This document shows positions 35,649 through 48,600 of a stretch of 64,000 nt of DNA, piece by piece. Under the pieces are notes generated by a model. It made no database searches. It was not told the origin of the DNA and was given only the letters and a program-made list of their open reading frames with translations. Source of the DNA: Valencia hispanica (Eukaryota > Chordata > Actinopteri > Cyprinodontiformes > Valenciidae). The stretch's first letter is position 1, and the number at the start of each line of letters is the position of its first letter. The DNA lies in NCBI GenBank assembly GCA_963556495.2, contig OY747705.1, positions 30,001,001-30,065,000 on the forward strand, in the 5' to 3' direction. The position numbers and the translations under genes are program-made.

Positions 35649-38600
35649 GTCCTGCTGCTGTTGTATGCACGGGCTGCAAGACTGATCTTACGGCTGGAGC
35701 GAGATGAAGAGCTGGAGGAGGAAGAGGAGGACCTTGAGGAACGACTGGAAGCAGAGCTACTTGAGCTAGAGGAGGAAGATGAGGAGCTGTTGCGTCTCGA
35801 AGACAGGATTTTGTTGAGCTTCACTAAGACTGGTCCTCCTTCTTCAATGATTTCCTCTTCACTCAGGTTGATACGTTTAACAAGCTTCTCTGCAGCCTTT
35901 GGTCCAACTCTGACCTCCATCTCCAATCTCTCAACAACTTCACCTTCAACTTGAAGTAAAACATTGTCATGCTATTAGTACTTTATGTGTACAACATGTT
36001 TCTATAAAATTCTCAGGTGCTATTTTGCCAGTGCTTACTTGGTGTCACAGAGAAAGAGAAGTTGTGGCTACCAGCCAGTTTGTACAGGGCAGAGTCCCGG
36101 ATGTAGGCACCATTTTGACTGGCAAACTTGAAACAGGCCCTCAGTCCAACACCACTGTGCTTAACACAGTACCTCTTGGCAATTGGACGAACCTTGTGTT
36201 TAGGAACAGGCTCGGCAGATTCTTCTTCCAGGGGAAGGAGCTCTGAGGATGCTGACTATTAGAGAAGTAAGTTATAAATTATTCAAAATTTGATTGCAAA
36301 TATAACATTAGCTGCCAATGTATGTTAAAGTTACCATGCTATTAACAGAGGAAGCAAACTTGGAAAGAATCTTGCTTGAGTTTGATTGAAAAACTTTGGT
36401 AGGGAGAAGGGGAGTGATTCTCTCAATAGAAGGTTCCTCGATATTTCTTGCCACAGCAAAAGTTGTTACACTGTTAGAAAGAAAATAAACTAATTCAGCT
36501 GGACTCTAAGTATATGGATATAAGTTATGTCAAATTCTTCCAAGGTCTTACTTCAGAGCTGTGATGTTTTCAGGTACATCAACTGGAAGGGCTTCGAGCT
36601 TAAAGTCTCCCTCTTTGATATTGAGTCTTGCAGCGATTTTGGCTGGCATAACAGAGTGGACTTTAACGCTTGCTACCACAGCAGCCTGGAGAATGTCAGT
36701 GTTAAGTCCCATAACTGCATATGTGTTCATGGCAACACTAAAGAAAATAAAGAAAGGTTTTTAGATTCTGTTTTATCAAATGAATCATTTTATTGTGACG
36801 GACAAATAGTATTCGACAGTAGGCACTTACCTTGGTCTGACCTCAGCCTCGAGCTGAATGTCTGTCTCCAGGAGACTTTTGAGGGGGAAATCTTCCGGCA
36901 GACGTGGTGATGTGTTGGGCTTGACTAAAAAAACAGAAAAGCTCATGAGTTGTCCTGCTGCATAAAACTGACCACAAGATTTTTTTGCTTTCAATGAAGA
37001 AGTCAAAATTAATTGTAAGTATTTCCTAATATTGTTAATAATCTTTTATCACTGCAATCCCACCTCTTAAAATGAAGTTAGACTGCAAAGCCAGCAATCC
37101 AATCTATATTGTGTTTTACTCACTCTCAACAGAGGCTGCGGCCACAGCAGCACTGTACAGACTGAGTTCCATTGGGAGACCAGCGGCAGTCGGAAGAATG
37201 CGCCTCACCTCAGCAGCCAGGACAGGCTTAGCATAGTGGAAATTGAAGCCAGTCAGGAGCAGAGCTTTAAGAGCCTCTCTTCCATATTCCTGAATAGGTA
37301 TTTTCTTGCCATACTGTAGGGGAAGAGTACATAGTTTATACTATGTCTGTCATAACTTGATTTGTCTTAATCTCAATTGATTCTCGTCTTTATAATACCT
37401 CCACAGCCTGGTCAATCATGGGTTTGTCAATGTTAGCAAAGGCAATCTCTTGTCCAAAGAACTTGACATAGATAGAAGCCAGGGGTTTGCTGGTGGGCAA
37501 GGATCTCCATTCTGACAGCTGTGGAGGGAGAAAAAAGTAGTTTTTGATAATTTTAGACTGTGTAATATTTCTCCTTTTGATTTGTGACTTTCACTGTTGC
37601 TTACAGCCTTGATGACACGCTTCATTTTGGTGATCCTGTCAGTACTTTCAGAGAGAGAAGGGTTTTTCAGAAGCAGCTCCTGTAGTCCTTCAATATTTGC
37701 TCCAATCTTTAGAAAAAACCAAAACCAACAGCATAAAAAAAATAATGCCTTTGGTATTTATTTTATAACTTTTGTTTATTTTGTATTTTAGTAACTTTTT
37801 TTATAAAAATGTATATAAACCTTCATATAAAATATAATTTTTTTTATAAAAATGTATAAAAGTAATTATCTTTACCTCCAGGGCTTCTGCAGTACCTCCA
37901 GCTAGGAAGGCTCTGGTCTTTGCAACAACAGTTTTTGGCATAAAGGTGGCAGCATCGTTGATGTAAAATGCAGTTGCAGCAGCACCGAGCATCAAGGAGC
38001 CTGATATAGATTTTAATAAACAAGTTAGCTAATACTTCAGTAAAAATAGAACTCATCTTCTCTTCATATTGTCTTACTGTTGTAGATGTCCACATGAACA
38101 GCTTTGCTATAACGCAGGCTCAGTCTATCCAGCTTTGGACTCAAGAATTTCATGGCAACATTGCAAGCAGCAGCACTGTAATAGGAGCATTAAAGAGGTG
38201 ACTCAACATGAATTGGTACGACTTGATGATAATTCAGGAACAGACAATTGCCTTACACATCGGGATGAATAGTTGCAGGGCTCCTGCTCAGAGACTTCAT
38301 ATGAGAGTATGTAAAGCTGGCCACCTGCAGATTCTCCTCTGTTTTCACAGAGTTAGCAACAGTGGTCACCAAACCCATGGAAGGACTTGTCTCAAAGAGA
38401 ACGATGCAGGAAAGCATACGGAGCTCTGGGTGGAGAGCCTTGTCCATGTAGAGCTGGAGAGCCAGTTCCTGGACCTAATTTAGAGGACAAAGATTAACTT
38501 AAAATGGAGCTCTGTGAACAGACAAAACTCTTTCCATCACTTGACATTTAGAACTAACCAGTCTGGGCTCCTTCTTTGCAATGTTTCTCAGAGCCATGAT

Positions 38601-41277
38601 GGCTTCAACATGGATTCTCATCGACAGAGATGTAGCAGTAGTGCCATGGATGGGCATGATCTTAGTGAGTGACTTGAGGCTAGATGGATGTCCAGCATTT
38701 CCCAAGATCTTGATGTACAGGATGATGTTCTCTTCCTCATTCTTTGCAATGGCGTCTGAAAGTCGTTCTTGAATAGGCTGTTGATGGAAATTAGTCATTA
38801 ACAACATAATATATTTCTCGGTTTTCCTCAGTTTGAAGTATCTTGGAATTTATGTTGTTAAATTACCTTTATAAGTTCAGAGGGACAAGCAACTGTCTCA
38901 TTACAGTATTTGTTAACCATTGTACCATATCCAAGGAAGACAACCTCACGCAGAAGTGGGTTTTCCACAACTTTGCTGCTGGCCATCAGGTTCTACAAAA
39001 GTACAAAAATCAGAAATGTAATCTATATATTTATTATTAACAAAATATGATATTGACAAAGTGCAGATTACCAACCTCAAACAGCTTGATAACGTCAGGG
39101 TCAGCAGTCACCATGTGCACAGCTGCAACCAAAGCCTGAGCTGCCTCAGCAATGCTTATTTCCTCCGCCATGAACTTCTCTTTGATGAATTTAAGAGCAG
39201 CGGGAGTGCCAGTGGCGGGAATGGTATCCAAGAACCAGTGTCTGTTAATGCAAAGATAATTTAAGTTAGAAAATAGTTCATTTAAATCTGGTGTTTATTT
39301 TTCAAGATATGTTCAGTCACTGAAAAGCACCTGTGGGGGGACATCTTTTTGTACTGGTTCCAGTACATTTCCAAATCTTCATAGCGAGCAACACGGAGGA
39401 GCTGTACCAGTTCCAAAAACTTCAGAGGTGCATTTTCATGAACATTCTCCACATTGAAGGTAGCAAGGTGATTTAGGACCTCTTGAATCTAGTTCCACAC
39501 AAATGAAATGAATTACATCATTTGAAGCCAATATTCACATTATGTTTTTAATCTCGCCCTGTCTTCAAAAGCTGTTTAAATCATACCTGGGCCTTTCCAT
39601 TGGTGATCTTGATAAGCTGAAGTGGTGTCTGAAGAAGTTCGTTGGAGAACTCGTACTTGAGGGATCCACGGTGACGATATTCAGCCTTGATAGATGGAAT
39701 GGGGTCTTTCTGAATCTCAAGGAACTCCAAGGACTGCCTTTAAATTAAGATGCAAGTGGGTTAGGTTAGGTTAAAGTTAATCTAAACCTTAATATCACCT
39801 CCATTTTCTTAGTAACCCTTGACATACTTGGTCTTCATTTGAGCAGCTCCATGAGCCTCAGAGAAAGGTGAGAACTGGATGAGCTCATTTACGTCCGCTT
39901 TCAGGATCATGACTCCACTAGCTACTGGTTTCAAGGTGTAACTGAATGTTGTGGTACCTCTCAGGTTTTTGGTTACCTGTCAAAAACAAATCATATGTTA
40001 TAGACAATGTTTGGCTTTCAAAGATGTTTCCTTGTTATATAATGGGTATAACTTTACCTCCTGGCACTTGTCACATTTCTCAGTGTATGCCAACCCCATG
40101 TCCTTTATGACTCTTTCCTGGCAGTTGTTCAAGTCCCTGGTTTTGGTCAGAAGGATGTTCTCAATACGTGCATCTTCACTGATAGAGTAGAGAGTCTTGC
40201 ACACACCCTGAGTTCCAACCTGTGGAAAACAGTAACCTTTTAGACTGAGGTTTCATGACTACTTGCAAATAACTTCTCAATTAGGCCAACATGGGAATCT
40301 TTTACAAACCTCCTGCAAGTCATAGACTTTGTGGGTCTTCTTGATGTTCAGCTGAAGAATATTCAGGATGCCTCTGTGGATGTTCAGCACCAAAGTTGAG
40401 ATTCCCTCAGGAGTAAAGATTTTACCAACAACTCCATTGGTGTATTCAAACTTGATGGGGATTGCGAACTGAGGTGCCAGGGCTGCCATCAACTTGGTTG
40501 CTGGGACTGCTGAGTCCTTTGGCCAAATGCCGCTGTACTCAGAGAGCTCAGGTTCCACAAGCTATGGTTTAAATAAAATGAGTTAAAAAGGTATTTGAAA
40601 AGGTAAATGATACTTGTTGATTTATTTTTACCTTCAGCATATAAGTATTTTGGTCAGCTGCACTGATTAAAAGTTTGGTGCTGATTTTCAATCCAGCTCT
40701 TGCCAAACCTTCCTCAGGAAGACCGCCCAGGATGAGCGCTTCATACTTATACACGTAGGTCTTACCAGCAGCAAATTCAGGGGCTGTGAGCACAATTTAG
40801 CAAATTAAGAATTAATCCACCTCATTTCAAAAGTGTATAACAATTCTGTGGCATTTATAGGCTATGAATTAGGGAATATGCTGAAATTTACCAAGATAAG
40901 GCTGTCTCATTTACTGTAAGGTTTATTATAGTAAATGCTGAATTATTTAGTTTCCATTCAAATGCTGAACTTACCAAAATTGGGATTTTGTCCAGCTGGG
41001 ATGGAAATAAATACAAGTATTAGGATAAGATATGATAAGATAAGATAACAAGATAATATAAAAAATAATAAAGGATAGAAAATTGTGTATGATAAATTGT
41101 CAGGGTGAGTGTGTACCAAATTAATAAAGAAGAAATAAGCTTTAAAGAAAACACTAAACATCAAAAAATAGTTAAAATAGTAGCTGTTTAAAAGATAATA
41201 AATAACATAAAATCCATGAGTTCAGTATTCTTCTTACCCACAAAGGCCAGAGTCAGGGCTAGCACAACCGCTTTCAT
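32838..41277 (-). CDS. vtgAa: Vitellogenin, VtgAa/Vg1 type, copy 2 (33 exons, 1,713 aa)
   Basis: Second intact yolk-precursor gene, upstream of copy 1 in the direction of transcription. Exon 1 is 41238-41277 and exon 2 40975-40995. Exons 3-31 lie exactly 27,902 bp above their copy 1 counterparts (40632-40783 down to 33273-33438); exons 32-33 lie 27,894 bp above (33018-33179, 32838-32929), because intron 31 carries an 8-bp extra duplication. All junctions and phases are conserved and the frame is open throughout. Differences seen by eye: signal peptide Leu12 to Phe, Ala to Gly at the end of exon 7, Ser to Ala in exon 9, Asn to Ser in exon 10, Ser to Pro in exon 13, and Ala to Ile near the C-terminus (CSCNIKCS). 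Phosvitin serine runs are the same length. Both copies look functional. Confidence 0.96.
35393..35949 (-). other. vtgAa: Phosvitin exon (exon 22) of vitellogenin copy 2
   Basis: Equivalent of 7,491-8,047 and indistinguishable from it by eye, including the lengths of all AGC serine runs. Such trinucleotide tracts normally change length quickly, so the match indicates very recent homogenisation. Confidence 0.92.
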
Positions 41278-41314
41278 GGCTGATGAGGCTGTGACAGTCC
41301 GTGGTGAAAAGCAG

Positions 41315-41323
41315 CCTTTTATA
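41315..41323 (-). promoter_or_regulatory. TATA box of vitellogenin copy 2
   Basis: TATAAAAGG on the minus strand, 46 bp upstream of the ATG at 41,277, at the same distance as in copy 1. Sequence from the box to the ATG is conserved, whereas upstream of it the two promoters diverge. Confidence 0.85.
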
Positions 41324-41429
41324 GGGAGATCTGTGCCATGCAAATATGCTTGTTGCATTTAATTTGATGGATAACTTATTTATCTATTGGTCAGGTTTGT
41401 GCAACATGCATCTAAAGATGGAGAGTTAG

Positions 41430-41461
41430 GGTCACCTGACTTTGTTCTTTGATGCAGGTCA
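41430..41461. promoter_or_regulatory. Estrogen-response-element-like sites of copy 2
   Basis: GGTCA-CC-TGACT at 41,430-41,441 is the copy 2 version of the copy 1 palindrome with its last base changed, so the second half-site is weaker. The half-site AGGTCA at 41,456-41,461 is kept. Inferred estrogen-receptor contact points; the difference from copy 1 could alter response strength. Confidence 0.4.
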
Positions 41462-41539
41462 AACCTCAGCATGCTGTTCAAAAATCATTACCAAATAGTT
41501 AAATTCGTGGTGCAATACACTTGTAAAATATATTTTTTC

Positions 41540-41935
41540 TTTTATACATTACTGATGCTTGTTTTTGTTAATCTGTAAAGTTATTATTATTATTTCAAAA
41601 GGAAACATTAACAAAGTACAACACATTTTCTGTTAGAAAGGCTTTAAACTTTACAAAAGACAGTCTTAAAAAGATAAACCTTGCTTGTTTTTTGTTTTTT
41701 TGGCCCAATAGTTCTACTTTAGGAAGTATTTTCATAAAAGGCAACACAAAAATAAAAAACTTAATAACTTTACTTTCCATTGCTGCCACGTCTCTCTTCC
41801 AAGAAGGAGAATAGTAACAGATGTTGAATATGAAATAATATTTTTGTCCAGTGTTTCTGCTTTTCTATTTTGCAATTAATTTTCTTTATGTGCATAAATG
41901 TTTAGGGGCCTTAGAGGTACGTTAGTTAATTTCAT
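41540..41935. other. Distal upstream part of the vitellogenin duplication (copy 2 side)
   Basis: Counterpart of 13,680-14,093, alignable but visibly diverged. Beyond it, 41,940-42,640 shows only AT-rich sequence with nothing recognised. Confidence 0.55.
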
Positions 41936-42649
41936 AAAGGTTTGTGACAGACCATCAATTTCAAAGGTCACTCAGGAAGGCAACCTAGTAGAATATTTGC
42001 TTTGTTTGTTTGTTTTGGTCACTGTGACCAATAAGGTCAGGTCATTTTAGCAGATCTAGCTGTTGTGACTTGAACAGCTTTATCAGTGGAAAACTTGGTG
42101 GACACAACTAACATTTTTATCATGTCTAGAAAGAACATTTTTATCCTATGCATATTTGTTTGTTTTTGAAAACAAAGTTGCTTTGCTGTTTTTTTTTTTT
42201 TTTGAGTAACTTTGTATTTGTTTCATAAAAACACTGGGGGGAAAGCATTCTGATTTGCAAATATCAAAAGTGTGGGCTTAAGAGATAATAGGTTACACTC
42301 ACAACATATTTTTCAGGTGATATGACCCAGTTGTAACAGTCAATTTGATAAGACTCTTATAATAAAGGCATGAATAAAAGTTGACTCTTACGTTTGTAGG
42401 CTAATGACTTGGCTTCATTCCTACATGCCTTATGTTAAGATTTGACACTGAGCTTTAGGTATTATATATATTATATAAGTATTAAGACCTCTGGTTTGAG
42501 TGAGAAGAAATTATTGAATCAGTAATATGTTTACTATTCCTATCCCTTGGAGCTCATCACCAAAGTTAAATCATAAAAATTGCAAAATGCAATAAGCTGG
42601 CCTCAATTATAACACGCTTTTGATAACTGTCATGCCAGTAAAGATTTTG

Positions 42650-42965
42650 CAGCGGCAATGGCTTGGATGGTAGGGGTTCATCCTGTACCTGGTGGATTGC
42701 CGGTTGCAAGCCCTACTCCAAATGTCTCCCTTACTTTGCTGCTGTGTCCTCGACCAAGACATTTCACCCGCTTTGCTTGCTGAAGTGGTAGGATAGCTGG
42801 TGGTAGGCCCGGTGGCACATATTGAGTGGCAGGCTCTCTTCTGTTAGTCTGCCCTAGGGCAGCAGTCGCTACAATGTGGCTTACCACCATCCATGTGTGA
42901 ATGACTGATGTAGTGTAAAGCGCTTTGTCATTTCTCTAAATGAATAAGTACTTTTTACATTGCAT
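42650..42965. repeat. Interspersed repeat (SINE/L2-tail like)
   Basis: Contains CTGCTGTGTCCTCGACCAAG, GTCTGCCCTAGGGCAGCAGT, ACAATGTGGCTTACCACCAT and GTGTAAAGCGCTTTG, motifs of an abundant teleost retroposon. The short minus-strand frame over it is not a gene. Confidence 0.55.
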
Positions 42966-43417
42966 TTTAAAAATGTTAATTAAAATAGATGCATTATATT
43001 TTTCCAAATAATACTTTTAGATTATTTTATTATCTTTTGAGAGATGCCAGTTCTCTATCAGAAACAAGCTTCCATTGAATAAAAAACATGTTAACCCTGA
43101 ATCTGTTATGGGTGTAAATTATTTTGGACTAATGGTATATTAGGTTAATTTGGATACTGAAAGGGTTTTTTTGTCTGGAGAGTTATGCTCAATCATTTTA
43201 AGCATTGTATTGGAAAGATGATAACCACAGAACTAATTGATGGCAACATGTGTTCTTTTATTAATAACTTCACATTAATAGATTATGTTATGTCTTAATG
43301 TAATGCTGGTTGTTCAGTTTGCTGTAGTTGACTTGACAGATATCGAAAGTACTAAAAAATTGGTGGGGGTCTTTACTACCCCCACCAAGGAGATTCTGTT
43401 TTTTCCATTGTTTGTTT

Positions 43418-43690
43418 GTAAATGGCAAATGGATTGAACTCATATAGAGCTTTTCTAGTCATGCTGACCACTCAAAGAACTTTACACTAGAACCACATTC
43501 ACCCATTTGCACTCACAAATACATTTAGACACCAATACAGAGCTCGGTAGGTACAGTAACTTAGGGTTAAGTGTCTTGCCCCAGGGCACATTGACATGTG
43601 ACAGGAAGCTGGAATTGAACCTATGACCCTCCAATTGTAAGAAAACTACTCTCTATACTGGGATTAGGTTTTGGGGATCATCTGGATCAC
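43418..43690 (+). repeat. SINE-like interspersed repeat
   Basis: Same family as 17,463-17,744: CATATAGAGCTTTTCTAG..., ACTTTACACTAGAACCACAT, GTCTTGCCCCAGGGCACATT, then GAATTGAACCTATGACCCTC. Diverged. Flanking 42,970-43,415 and 43,700-44,600 contain no supported gene. Confidence 0.6.
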
Positions 43691-44613
43691 CGTCTGAGCT
43701 GCCTTGGCGGTGTTTCTTTTCTAGTGGAATATGTTAACGATCGTAACATCTAGACTTCAGTAGATATGCCATTAATCTTGTAAGATTACAGGATATATTG
43801 TCATAAAGTGTATTAGTGCACATGCTATCATCAATTTAAATAAAGTAACAAAATGAATTAAGCTTGGAAATTGTTGTAGTTCAAATATGGTCAAGAGGAA
43901 TGCAAAAAAAGAGCATTGCAACTTCAAACCTGTTTTTTGTTTAACTATTTGTGTAAATACTTTTAGTGTGAAATTTAAATGGTTTACACTTCCCACACCA
44001 TGTTCCCATTTGACTTTTTTTCACATACACACAATATATACCGAAATGAAGCTATTTTAAGATATGTATACTTTTGTACAGTTGTTACCAATCATTGTGC
44101 ACACAGCCTGCTGTGGGTCTGGTTTAATCTGGCACCATTGAGATGGATTTTATATCCAGCGTTACGACCAAACTAAAGCAAAAAAATTTTTGGGGGATTC
44201 CATTTGTGTTCCCACCAGATCTGATTCAGTTTGTGCAGGGGGATTATGAAACAGTGCAAAAGTAAACCTAAAACTGACAACTACTTTATACCACCCACAC
44301 ACACACAAGTATACTCCCAATCAGACTATCATGTTGCAGGTACTGTTCTTATGTCTGTGCCAAGGCCTCCTCAGAGCCTTTTGCCCTATATAAACACAAA
44401 CGCACAAGATCTTCACCTGCAATTAATAACCTGTCATAAGCTTATAAAGACACTGGAAAGCTATTTCAGTGTGTTAGGTAGTAGAAACATGTTTTTTTGG
44501 GGGGCATTAGGGCCATGATCTGATCTTCTGTGGTAAGCAAATCGACAGTGATTTGGATCAGGCTCTCAGATGTAAATGATAGAGAGAGGAGTAGGTAGCA
44601 ATAGAGACAATTA

Positions 44614-44920
44614 CAGTTGAAACCAAATATTTATATACACTTCAAAAAAAGACAAAAAACCTTTTCTTTTCTTTTTTTATAAAAAATCAGTGTAAACTTT
44701 CTTTGTTTTAGATAAATAAATATTAACATATTTTTGTACTTGTGAAATGTCAGAATAAAGAGAAATAACATTTGGTATTTAGAATAATCTAATCCGAAGT
44801 ATACGTACACTAGGTTTATTGTGTCTTTAAACAAAAAGAAAAGTCCAGATGATTTTATTCTGATCTTAAGTAGTTTCTGATAGGTTAATTGAGTCAATCT
44901 GACCTTTATAATTTGAAGTT
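44614..44920 (+). mobile_element. Tc1-like transposon end with IR/DR structure
   Basis: TA (44,612-44,613) followed by CAGTTGAAACC...TATATACACT, and a second related site (CCGAAGTATACGTACACTAGG) about 175 bp inside at 44,795-44,815. This outer plus inner direct-repeat arrangement is that of Sleeping Beauty/Tdr-type Tc1 elements. The interior and the other end are missing. Confidence 0.65.
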
Positions 44921-44924
44921 GTTG

Positions 44925-45180
44925 TTGGACCCAAAATACTGACGGAGTTGGACGCAGGTGACTGAATGAAAGGTTTCTTTAATAGGGAATATTCCATACA
45001 AAAACTGAGAACATGGGGGATCAGGCGGTCAGAGGACGGAACAAACAGAGAATCAAGAGGCATGCGAGCAAGCCAAAAAAAAAAAAAAGAATCCAGCAAA
45101 CAGTGAAGGAGAGAAGGGAGCTTAAGTACTGGACAAGAGGTGGAAATGACCAAGAAGCCTGAACAAGTAGTCAGAGGTGA
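44925..45180 (-). repeat. LTR retrotransposon fragment
   Basis: On the minus strand it contains an R/U5-like stretch (...TCAGTATTTTGGGTCC) preceded by TTCCCTATTAAAGAAACC, resembling fish gypsy-type LTRs. A 14-bp A run lies at 45,076. Ends not defined. A (GACA)n tract follows at 45,341-45,360. Confidence 0.4.
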
Positions 45181-45674
45181 GTGGTCATTATTAGTTCTGT
45201 AGTTATTCATGAAAATCACTTTTCTGTAATGGTAGTTTTCTGATCCACCTAAATTCTAATCACGTATTCCATTGCAGACATTTCCTGAAAATTTTGTCAA
45301 AATCCACCTACACTTTGTTTGAGTTATCTTGCTAAAATACAGACAGACAGACAGACAGAGGTAACAAGAAACTGATGTAGGGAAAAGAATAACAAACGCT
45401 AAGTAACAATAAACAGAGATGGCCAAAATGTGAGCACAGAAGAAAAGCCTAAACAACCCCACATCCTGACATCTGTTAATTCATAGCATACATGTGGATG
45501 CATAAAGGCACAGTCCAACACAGATCTTTTATTTGACATTATGGGAAAATCAACCAGGACATCAGGAAAAGAATTGTGGACCTCCACAACTGTGAGTTAT
45601 CCTTAGGTGGATTTTACAGATACCTGAAGTTCCCACATTTATCCGTTCTTCTGATAGTAATACGCAAGTATATA

Positions 45675-48600
45675 ATTCAATTCAATTCAGTTTATTTATA
45701 TAGCGCCAATTCACAACAGATGTCATCTCAAGGCACTTAACAAGAAGTCATTTCAATACATTTATACAAACATTCCAATCAGTTAAAAAGTTTCCTATTT
45801 AAGGAATCCCAGCAGATTGCGTCAGTCATTGGCGTGAGGTTGGGCAGACTTTCCAACCACAGCAATCCTTCAGCAATCCCTCATACTGAGCAAGCATGTA
45901 GCGACGGTGGAGAGGAAAAACTCCCCTTTAACAGGAAGAAACCTACAACAGAACCAGGCTCAGTAGGAGCGGCCATCTGCCACGACCGTCTGGGGGTTTG
46001 AGAAGACAGAGCAGAGACACAGAAGGAACAGAAGATCTGATATAAGAGTACTTTCTATGTTACAGAAAGTAAAAAGTTGATAACAGGACACAGTGGATGT
46101 TCAGCCACTGGGAGCACCATCCCAGTCGATGCCCCCCGTCCAACAGGGCATTGCAGCCAAGCAGGACACCAGACCAGGTATATCTTCTACGGAGAGAAAA
46201 ACACTGAGAGAAAACAAAGTTAACAGTCGAAATAACAGAATGTACTGTAATACAACTGGAGAGTAGTAGGAGAAAAGGAAGTAGCAGAGTGAAGAAAATT
46301 GGTAAGTCTGTCCTCCAGCAGTCTAAGCCTATAGTGCATAACTACAGAGCTAGCTCAGGATGACCTAAGCAACTCTAACTATAAGCTTTATCAAAAAGGA
46401 AAGTTTTAAGCCTGGCCTTAAAAGTAGACAGAGTGTCTGCCTCACGGACTAAAGCTGGGAGCTGGTTCCACAGGAGAGGAGCCTGATAACTAAAAGATCT
46501 GCCTCTCATTCTACTTTTAGAAATCCTAGGAACTACAAGTAAACCTGCAGTCTGAGAGCAAAGTGCTCTGTTGGGAACATATGGAACAATCAGATCTCTG
46601 ATGTATGATGGAGCTTGATTATTAAGGGCTTTGTATGTAAGAAGAAGGATCTTAAATTCTATTCTGGATTTAACAGGGAGCCAATGAAGGGAAGCTAAAG
46701 CAGGAGAAATGTGATCTCTCTTTTTAATATTCATCAGAACTCTTGCTGCTGCATTTTGGATCAACTGAAGGCCTTTAATTACATTTTGTGGACTACCTGA
46801 TAGTAAAGAATTACAGTAGTCCAGCCTTGAGGTAACAAATGCATGGACTAGTTTCTCAGCATTACTCCTGGACAGGATGTTTCTAATTTTAGCAATATTC
46901 CAGAGGTGAAAGAAGGAAATCCTAGAAACCTGTTTAATATGGGATTTAAATGTCAAGTCTTGTTCAAAAGTAACGGCGAGGTTCTTTATGTTATTACTGG
47001 GGGCCAATTTAATGCCATTCAGATGAAGTGATTGACTAAGCAGTTTCTTTTTTAGAACTTCTGGTCCAAAGACAGCAACTTCTGTCTTGTCGGAATTTAA
47101 AAGCAAAAAGTTTAGATTCATCCATGTTTTTATGTCTTCCAGACATGCCTGTAATCTACCTAACTGACTGGGTTCATCAGGATTTATGGATAAATGTAGT
47201 TATGTATCATCAGCATAGCTGTGGAAATTTATCCCATGCTGTCTAATGATTCTACCAATTGGAAGCGTATGTATGGTGAAAAGAATTGGTCCAAGCACAG
47301 AACCCTGTGGAACTCCACAAGTAACCCTTGAGAGTGAAGAAGATTGATCATTTAGATGAACAAACTGGAATCTGTCAGACAAATATGATTTAAACCAGCC
47401 TAGTGCTGTTCCTTTGATCCCGTTTACTAAGGATAGATTCATCATATCCAAAATGGGGCCAGGAACCAAATGGAACACTTCCTTAAATAATTTGGTTGGG
47501 ATTGGGTCCAACATACAAGTTGAAGGTTTAGATGAGGCAAATATTTTTGATTATTCCGAAAGCCCGACTGAATCAAAACAGCCTAAGAACAAATGAGGTT
47601 CTACAGTTCTTTCCGATGCTGCCTCATTTACTGAGGAAGAAGTAATCATGTTCGGGAGGATGCCAATGATTTTATTTTTAACAGAATTAATTTTATTTAT
47701 AAAGAATCCCATAAAATCCTTACTGCTAAGAGCTGGGGGAATAGTTGGCTCAACAGAGCTATGACTCTGTGTAAGTTTGGCAACTGTACTAAAAAGAAAC
47801 TTAGGATTGTTTTTATTCGCCTCTATTAATGATGAAACATATGCTGTTCTAGCTTGTCGAAGGGTCTTTTTATACAGCAGTAGACTGTTATTCCAGGTTA
47901 AATAGGAATCCTCTCGATGTGTAGAGCGCCATTTTCTCTCCAACTTCCTAGTATTCTGCTTTAAAGTATGCAACTCTGCGCTAAACCAAGGAGTCAGCCT
48001 CCTGTGGTTAGCCACTTTCTCTTTTAAGGGGGCTACACTATCAAATGCCAAACGCAATGAGGTCGTAAAGCTGTGAACCAGACCATCAATTTCTGAAGGG
48101 TTAGAGATAGAATTGCTGCCATCCACTGTGTTACTCTGAGACACCCGAGGAATGTAAGAATGGAACAGATTCTTTAAAAATTGTTAAATCATTGTCTGAT
48201 AAAGCTCTACTATAATGAAATTTTCTTTCAGATTTAAGATGGTCAGTTAAAGTAAATTCAAAAGTTATTAAGAAGTGGTCAGACAGGACTGGGTTATGTG
48301 GGTGGACTGTTATTTCCTCACACTCAATACCGTATGTTAGTACAAGGTCCAAAGTGTGTTTACCTGAGTGGGTCGATCCCTGTACTTTTTGAGCAAAGCC
48401 AACTGAGTCTAAAATAGCACTAAAGGCTGCATTTAGGCTATCACTTTCAGTATCCACATGAATATTGAAGTCCCCCCCTATAATGACCCTATCAGTATTT
48501 AATACTAAATCAGATAAAAAATGTGAGATCTGATCCAAGAATTGAGAGTAAGGGCCTGGTGAATGATACAAAACCACAAACAAAAATGGTCTTAATGTTT

